Positions 56,675 through 64,000 of a DNA stretch of 64,000 nucleotides are shown in pieces; positions within the stretch are counted from its first letter, which is position 1, and each line of letters opens with the position of its first letter. Made by a program: the position numbers and the translations under genes. Below the pieces are notes generated by a model, which was not told the DNA's origin, searched no databases, and saw only the letters and a list, made by a program, of their open reading frames with translations. The stretch spans positions 1,283,501 to 1,347,500 of the forward strand of contig NC_054750.1 of assembly GCF_018143015.1 (NCBI RefSeq), written 5' to 3'. The stretch is from Lytechinus variegatus (lineage: Eukaryota; Echinodermata; Echinoidea; Temnopleuroida; Toxopneustidae).

Positions 56675-57009
56675 ATGGTAGATGCAGAAATGCTTGAAAG
56701 ATGTCTAGACGAGGATACAGTAAACCATATTCCTCCACACTGGGCTCAAAATGATCACTTCTCGTTCTTCGGAGATGACGACGACCACATTTTTATACAC
56801 CGAGTGGACTCGGCTGATATTGTTTATCAGCCGCGCAAGAAACGTGCGAAAATGGTGGGGAAGTACCTAATGGGCGATACGCTGGGCGAAGGTTCTTACG
56901 GGAAGGTGAAAGAGGCTCTCGACTCGGAAAGTCTCTGTCGGAGAGCTGTCAAGATCCTCAAAAAGAAGAAGCTGAAGAGGATTCCAAGTGGAGAACAGAA
57001 TGTGAAAAG
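56675..57009 (+). CDS. STK11: STK11/LKB1 serine/threonine kinase, coding exon 1
   Basis: 335 bp from ATG (context AAGATGG) to donor AAAAG|GTGAAT, giving 111 codons plus two bases. Residues about 1-45 are unlike vertebrates. Then [20 protein letters not shown] is near-identical to human LKB1, followed by the start of the kinase domain. There [15 protein letters not shown] is the glycine-rich ATP loop and [16 protein letters not shown] carries the VAIK-type lysine. The phase-2 intron after NVK(R) is at the same place as the end of human exon 1. LKB1 with STRAD and MO25 phosphorylates AMPK-family kinases. The remaining exons, including the catalytic loop, lie right of the window. Identity is secure; the exact start is likely but has two uORFs before it. 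Confidence 0.95.
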
Positions 57010-59812
57010 GTGAATCTTTGGAAATTAATTGATTGTAGGATTTGATTTGCAATGTCGAAATTGTAAATGTTGATAACTTTGATCATGATGTTGTTTGGTC
57101 AATCTCAACTAACCTCGGCTCTCTGATTCATTCATTGAGGAGTTTGTTATTTGTTAACATTAATCATTTGTTTGTTTCATGTTTGTTTATCAAGTATGAA
57201 AACTATGTCTATGCCATATAGTCATGAATATGATAAACAAACATGACTCTGATGGGGGGGGGGGAGGGTGCTACTTCCAATCCATGTTTAGTTTAGTTTA
57301 CTCCAACAATGTACTACTAGGACTAATCCTGTTCATCGATCAAAGTAGAATGTCTATTGCTGCTCTCCTTCAGACAAAATTAGATGCGCTACTTATGTTG
57401 GCAGGGAGGGGTGGCAGGGGTATCGTAGACAGCGAAAATTCCATGAAAAATACGAGAATGGAAAATCACTCAAAATCATGGGCAATCTTCTCCCAATGCT
57501 TATCCATGTTCCAAAGATTAAACTGTAATTTCTCTTCAAAAATAAAATGCCACAAAAATGTTTCATGGGAAAATACTTCTTCATCTTCAGGGTTTATCTG
57601 CCTCCTTCAAGATTGAAGATTCTTGCAGATATTACAGGGTCTTGAGGGTTCAGATTTTTAGCTGATTTCAGATATTTTTTGTTTTGATTTTCAGCTTATT
57701 TTTGGCTTTCCTATGTACAAAAACTATGGGAGCTTTTTCTATTTCAGACTTTTTCAACACTTCAGGTTTTTTTTCAGATCTTTTTATTTGTGACCACTCA
57801 CATCCCTGATATTAGGCCTAGATCTACTTAAAAATAAAAAAAAGAAAATAGAGCACTAGATCAACTGTCCGTTTTACATGTAGAAAAGTTGCTTCTCCAA
57901 AAAATACTCAAGTTCATCCCTCAAAATTCTACAGTTCGTTATTATATTTACTCTGTTGTAATTTCTGCACATGGCTCAGTAAAAAGAGACCGTTGTGATC
58001 TTGAAGGGGATATAGGCAGGGGCATGTGAGGGGCATGTCCAGGGTGTGTGTGTGTCTTTCCTGAAGAGGTTTTATTCAATGAATCACAAAAGAGCCCTAT
58101 GTATTGTTCACTCATCCTTTATTTGTTCCAGATGAGAAGAACTGAACAATCCCCTATCTCCCTGTGTTTGAATAGAGCTTTACAATAGACCAACCACTAA
58201 GCTGGTTAAGGAGTAAAGCACTGCTGAACTCTTTTTTATGTACTTCTAAGAAACATCCTGTAGTAGTAAATGGTGTTTACAAGCTTCAGTTAAAATACAA
58301 GTACATTTAGTTAATCATCATTCTTTCCTTGAAGTTGTGTACAAACTTTTGGATACCTGGAATTTGTTGGAAGATGCCAATCGCAATGTACATGTGCACA
58401 AAATTTATGTACTCTTGACAACAAAATAAAAATGTGAAAGTTATTTTTTTTATAAGGCTATTGGCTATTTACATGTCTTGTGAAAGAACTCAAATCAAAC
58501 AAATATATTTATGAAAAAAATTGTAATTCATATGTACAGATCTACATGTACTGCATGAAGATGGACATCTGTACATGTAGGCTACATGAAAATCAAGATA
58601 CTTTTTCTTGGATTATACAAAATACAAATTACATAGATCTCTACAAAGATGGATCGGGGGGGGGGGGGGAATACCCCCCCTTTTGGCTTTGGCACTATCC
58701 ACATATAGCTAAATTCTGATTTTAACAGTAAAAAGTGTCCTAGTGTGAATGAGTGCTAAGATGAGGTCACTTTGTGATCTAAAGAAAAGGAAAAAAAACC
58801 TTGAAACTACTGGGTCACTTACCAGGTCCTTTCCTTCATTCCTTACTTTCTGTCCTGATTTGCCAGGTGTGCGTCATATCTTTTAAAAGACTTATTGTCA
58901 TTGTATTGTTGATCCATTTTTATCCTAACATAAAACTAGTTTTTTTTTTACTTTGACCCACATTTTACAATGTATGGCTGTGTATAAAGCTTCAAACCTC
59001 TTGACCTGTAGCATTCGCAAATATATCTAGGCATACAATATTAATTGTTGATGGTACATGTACATTTTATAAGATAATATATCAAAATACTGTAAATTGA
59101 GAATTCAATTGTTTTATCCAGATAACTAGTGTTCAAGGACATACATGTACATGTAATCATGATCAAATTTCAATCATACAGATTGCATCTTTTTTATGTG
59201 TGATGTAAATGGGTGAATCCATTTTGTTGTATGAAAATACGATTCAAGGTTTGTGATTTGTGATCCACGATGAGAGCATTTAATTGTTAAATCTTAAAAG
59301 AGTAGGATCTTTTTTTCTTTCTTTTCCGGGGGGGGGGGGGGGAATCTTCAAATGAAATGAAATCTTCAAATAAGAAATAGATCTTTTTGTCTATTTTTTC
59401 GGGGGGGGGGGGGTGTGGGGTTAGAACCGATTCAATTTGAAATATGGTATGGACTACATGTACATACATACATGTAAGCCTACATGTTCTGAATTTACTA
59501 AGAAAATAGACATCACTATATTAAAGATCTACATGCATTTGTTAGATAAGGGGCAACATGTGCATTATGATTTTATGGACCCGACGATGGGTGGTGTAGT
59601 GAACCAGGGATGGACCGGAAACGGGGAATTTTGGATGTTACCTTAACCTGTGCCTGGTCAAAGGATTTTCTTAAAGGTGAAAATTGAGTGAATTTTATGA
59701 AACAACATATAAAATACTGCACATGTAGGAAGTTGTAATTATTAACAGAAAAGTTATGTACTTGGTTTGTTTTTGTGTTTGGCATGTCCTCAAGGTGTAC
59801 TTTTGCCTCTTT
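57010..59812 (+). other. STK11: STK11 intron 1, left part
   Basis: No second exon (expected to resemble EIQLLRRLRHKNV) was found. Holds several G10-G13 runs (57256, 58656, 59328, 59401) and scattered ACATGTA words. Confidence 0.6.
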
Positions 59813-60277
59813 TACCGTGTTTACACAGTGACACGGCTCGGGGGTTCGACACGCGAGCCGTGCTCAACATGGCAATTTTATACTGTGTAAACGCGATCAG
59901 TGTGATCCGCGAGCCGTGTCGAACACGGCTTTTTTGATCCGCCAAAATCGTAGGTTTCAACCCGCGAGCCGAGTCAGACTCGGCAATTTTTTCGTGTGTA
60001 AACAGAAAGCCGTGTCGAACTCTCTTGACCAGGTCACTGCGCGCGCTTTCACTTTTGGCATTGTTGTTGTTCGCACGGACAAGATTCGATTCCGGCGGTG
60101 AATTTCCCGCGTTTAATTTGCGACGTCATAATTCTTCTTCCGTTCGAGATCCGCGAGCCGTGTTGAACTCGCCTTTTTATATGTGAGTATAAACGCGATC
60201 TCTGATCCCTTCTTCGCAGTGTTCAACCCGGCTCGCGGATTCAACACCCGAGCCGAGTCAATGTGTAAACACGGTAT
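59813..60277. mobile_element. TA-flanked foldback MITE with ACCGTGTTTACACA termini
   Basis: TACCGTGTTTACACAGTGAC pairs with GTCAATGTGTAAACACGGTA. The word CGCGAGCCGTGTCGAAC or its inverse recurs six or more times in both orientations, and GTGTAAACGCGATC twice. About 465 bp, GC-rich, in STK11 intron 1. Confidence 0.78.
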
Positions 60278-62007
60278 TTTTAGTGTTATGGTTGTGGTGG
60301 TGGGGGGGGGTGCCTATAAGTGATAAGGCAGCCTGTACATACATGCACAACCTTATGCTCATAATATTTACTTGAGTTGTTTGTGAATTAGATTAAAAAT
60401 AGTGGAGGGCACTGGACTATGGTTTCTAGGTTATCTTTGTTTATCAACCAAGATATTGGGTCTGTGTTTTTCCATTCCTTTATTTTGAAAACTTATCAGG
60501 AATACTGAACATTTTGTTTGAACAGTCCCAGAGTTCAAGAGATCCCATAATTACATCTTTACAGTGTTCCTGATACATGTATTTTATGTATACGTGTACA
60601 CCTGATCGACATGTACATTCTTTGTACATGTAAGTCTACATGTACATTACTTGTGTCTTGTACACAGATTGCTGTATTCTAGCTGTATTACTCAAATCCT
60701 TTATACACACTCAAAAAAAAATCCCTCATGTACATCAGTTGAATTTCTTAAATTTCCTGGCCTCTCTCACAAGGCTTACATGTAGTCTCTTGAATCTACA
60801 TGTGTATAATTTCAGACTTTCCTATTCTCTGGTCTATGATCAGTATCATTTTTTAGTGTCATTTGACTTTCAGCTGCTACGATACATGTCGGTTTGGATG
60901 CAGACCAATTGACGTCAGTACGCTCATCACCATACCACATGTTCATTCATTCATTTTTTTTCCTTCAGAAACTTGTTGATTTTTACATTTTAAACCTGAA
61001 CAAGTACAGGTATGCATGCCATACAAACTTCTTCAGTATGTGTGACCTACATGTACATGTAGGCCTGCAATGTACATGTACCTTTGTAGGCCCTATTCTA
61101 CATGTACATGTATACATACATGTACATAATGTACACATACATGTAGTTTGCTTTGTTTATTAAAAAAAATGACTTTCATTTCTGTAGAGTGTTTTGAACA
61201 GTGTGAGATGATTTTTCATACTTTCAATAGGACCATATAAATAGCTTTACATGTAATACTGTATCTGTACAGAGTACTGTAAATGTACATGTAGGCCAGC
61301 AGGTTTTTGTTGTTGCACTCACATTGATAATTTTAGGACATTCTGTACATGTATGCACACACATGTTTCCACTGTTAAAGTATTACAGTTGATCGATGAT
61401 AATAGACTTTTGGAGGATTCAGTATATTAAAAACTTGAGAGGCTTTAAAAATATTTATTTCAAAAACTTCAAATTTTTATCCAAGGCAATTTTTCATTTA
61501 AATTCATACAAAAATGATTGCTAGGGTATTTAGGAGCTTGCTGAATGCTTTATAAACTGTTCTCAATGCCCTTTTCTGCATTCATGATGAAACATTGAAG
61601 CCACTCTACATGTACTGTACATGTACATATATGTAGTTGACCTTGTGAGGTCATTCACATGCAGAATGAATTAGACGCTTCTCTCTCTTCACACTATCGC
61701 TAAATCCACATGGATATGATCTTTTAAATCCACATTCTAGTGCAGATATCAACAGTAGGAACATTTACACTGCATTTTTTTTGTTGTAAACTATCCGTTT
61801 ATGGAACTTTCAAACTCAACTGATTGACAAAAATGCCACTGAAATCTATTTCATGCGAACAAAAGTGAAGGTCCTGTTGTACATTGCAAAATATGTAGGT
61901 TTACATTATGAACTGTACAGGATGTAGGCCTTCATGTCCAGGGTGCAAAATTATTTTTCTCACACGAGAGTTCCGCACCCCAATATTCAGGACTTGCGTC
62001 TTCGGAA
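60278..62007 (+). other. STK11: STK11 intron 1, ACATGTA-dense part
   Basis: Between 60570 and 61640 the words TACATGTA and GTACATGTAC occur dozens of times, the densest such stretch in the window. No exon recognised. Confidence 0.6.
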
Positions 62008-62010
62008 TTA

Positions 62011-62465
62011 GAGGCTGTTCTCACTACGTTCCTAAAACTAGTTTACTGGAAACTAGTTTAGTGGAAACTAGTTTAATGCGTAGTAAAAGCGGTCTTGGAA
62101 GCGATCTTCCAAACCAGTTTGGAAAACCACCTCGCGATGTAGTTTTCAAGATCGCTTTGCCTCGTTCAACTGGTTTTAGCATAAGTGAGGACACAACCGT
62201 TCTTCGGGAAGCGATCTTCGCACGTTGTGAGTGTGCTACTCCACACGACAGGTGTAGAATGCCTATGCTGCGGTTTCGAATTTCGCGCGAAAGGTGTCAC
62301 CCCACTGAGAGCGGTTCCATAGCAACAAGAGGGCTTTACGTGAAGTGATTTTGAAAACCACTTTCGTGTTATCAAGTGGGAACGCTAACAAAGCGATCTT
62401 CCAAACTGGTTTCCTGAATCGGTTTCCAGTAAACTAGTTTACGACAGCGTAATGAGAACGGCCTC
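62011..62465. mobile_element. PIF/Harbinger-like MITE with TTA target duplication
   Basis: GAGGCTGTTCTCACTACG pairs with CGTAATGAGAACGGCCTC, flanked by TTA on both sides (62008-62010, 62466-62468). The words AAACTAGTTTA and AGCGATCTTCCAAAC repeat in the arms. 455 bp. A related fragment is near 63805-63865. Confidence 0.75.
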
Positions 62466-62626
62466 TTAGTGTACGCATGTGCATGGACTTGAACTTAAAC
62501 AAAATTTTGGACGTTCGCGTTGCATGCCATGAATGAATCAGCACCCTCAAATTTCCGGTACCCTTCTAATGTTAGCCCCCCTCCCCCCCAGCCTTCATCA
62601 TGTAGATGCCACTTTTCAACATGTCA

Positions 62627-63130
62627 TTAAAGGGAAGTTCACCCTGACAAAAACTTTATTGTAAAAATAGCAGAAAAAATAATAAAAAATATTGCCGAAG
62701 GTTTGAGAAAAAGTCATCAAATAATTAAAAAGTTATTAGAATTTCAATTATTTGATTTGTGACGTCATATGCGAGCAGCATTCCTACATAGCGAATGGTA
62801 AAAAATCAATGAAATGTCATTTTCTCAGAAAATTGAAAATGGTTTTTACTGTACCTTTTGTATATCAATAGACAAATCATTTCACACCCGATCATGAATA
62901 GAAAACAAAATTAAGTCATCAGGAACCATGCAAAATTTGAAATTCATGCATTTTATATTACATAACACATGGGGCAGCTGCTCGTTTATGACGTCACAAA
63001 TCCAAAACTTTGAACTCTAATAACTTTCTTACTCTTTAACGGATTTTCCTCAAACCGTCACCAATATTTTTTACTATTTTTTCTGCTATTTTTGCAACAA
63101 AGTTTTCTTCAGGGTGAACTTCCCCTTTAA
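62627..63130. mobile_element. TTAA-flanked foldback MITE, copy 2 (inverted)
   Basis: TTAAAGGGAAGTTCACCCTG to GGGTGAACTTCCCCTTTAA, 504 bp. It is the reverse complement of the element at 19478-19979 with few differences, so recent in activity. Confidence 0.82.
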
Positions 63131-63865
63131 AGAGAATTCATTGAACAGCAGCTATTACTCTTACAAATGTACATGTAGTTCTTTTCATGAACATTGCATA
63201 TAAACAGTTGTTAAAGGGAATCCAACCTTGGTCATAAATGGAGAGAGGAGAAAAATGTAAAGTACATGTACCACAATGGTGAAAGTTTGAAATAAATCAG
63301 ACAAGCAATAAGAAAGGATTTACCATAGGATAGACTTGGTAAATTTCAAATTTGGCAACTAAAGTAAATTATGACAAGTGGAAGGGACAGCTTTTCCAGT
63401 CATTGTGAGTTTTCTCCTACAAAGTTCATATTCCTGTGGGGCAGTATTCAAAATATATGCAAATTTTTTTACATTGCTTGTCCAATAAATGTTCAGACAT
63501 TCATGTTTTCCTTTTCCTATAAAAAAAACTTGTAATCTGGAATGGATTCCTGAAAAATTTCTGTGTAGCTCCAAAACACCACTCACTATTCAGAATCCCC
63601 TTGGTAAAGCTTTTACATGTATACAAAACTGCATGTATAAGGCTAATGAAATAATAAGTGATCAGTTTTTAACTCCTAGTGTAAATGACCCAAATTGATG
63701 ATACCACTGATGATTGCCTAGGGATTTCCTGTATTAGTTTGAGCAGTGATGAGGTTATGATGGTGTCATATTTCTCTCCCCCTTGCCCAAGGACGTACGT
63801 ATAGTCCGTTCACAGTCACCTTCCTGAACCGGTTGAACCGGTCAGCAAACTAGTTCGGAAGATCA
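63131..63865 (+). other. STK11 intron 1, nothing clear
   Basis: AT-rich. The final part (63805-63865: CCTGAACCGGTTGAACCGG) resembles the arms of the MITE at 62011-62465. Confidence 0.45.
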
Positions 63866-64000
63866 GGGCCCCGTCTTACAAATTACAAAGAGTTACAATT
63901 GATCCAATCAATCCTAACTCTATGGAAATCCATCAGTCTTATTTTTTTTTCTACAAAAAATTCAAAATGTCCTTTGCATAAAACAAAGGCGAACACACCA
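63866..64000. mobile_element. MITE family T, copy 6, cut by the window end
   Basis: GGGCCCCGTCTTACAAATTA then CAAAGAGTTACAATTGATCC; the left half of the family T element. The right half is outside the window. Confidence 0.75.

Noticed and set aside
57012..64000. Search for STK11 exon 2 in the right part of the window
   Set aside because: No sequence encoding an EIQLLRRLRHKNV-like segment was seen after an acceptor; exon 2 is presumed to lie outside.

Overview
This is an animal genome window, AT-rich, with GT-AG introns and many small non-coding repeats. The three recognisable genes and the dense foldback MITEs fit a marine invertebrate deuterostome. An echinoderm (sea-urchin-like) is my best guess, but the sequence does not prove the species. 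Nothing prokaryotic or viral was recognised.

Layout. (1) About 3.6-20.5 kb, plus strand: nine exons of an MFSD14 (HIAT1)-type major facilitator transporter. They splice in frame to a stop at 20498, and the first exon(s) lie left of the window. Its introns are packed with mobile elements, and one exon end is partly triplicated. (2) About 20.5-36.8 kb: gene-poor, with MITE copies, a hAT-like element with a perfect 8-bp target duplication, and a diverged duplicated segment. (3) 36.9-38.8 kb, minus strand: a two-exon WD40-type protein ending in a SOCS box, with a 42-codon upstream ORF whose stop overlaps the main start (ATGA). A short possible exon lies at 39.5-39.6 kb. (4) 40-56 kb: gene-poor, with simple repeats, a mariner-like foldback element, a TTAA-type element and an element rich in one repeated word. 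(5) 56.4 kb to the end, plus strand: promoter, 5' leader with two short uORFs and coding exon 1 of STK11/LKB1. The rest of the window is its first intron, again full of repeats.

The most interesting structure is a set of transposon-like units carrying scattered copies of a short word that is specific to each element. Two units (314-3296 and 9536-12109) share the same 12-bp inverted terminus (TGGTCAATTCCA). One carries nine copies of GTCCCATAAGTCAC (or its CATCAG variant), the other eight of GCGTAACGGACATGAC. A third unit (53094-53927) has different termini and scattered GGGGTAAGTTGTGCCAC words in both orientations. These look like non-autonomous DNA transposons with many internal transposase-binding sites. 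I cannot search a repeat library, so novelty is not claimed.

The three genes share no evident pathway: a solute-carrier-like membrane protein, a probable E3 ligase substrate adaptor, and a master kinase upstream of AMPK.
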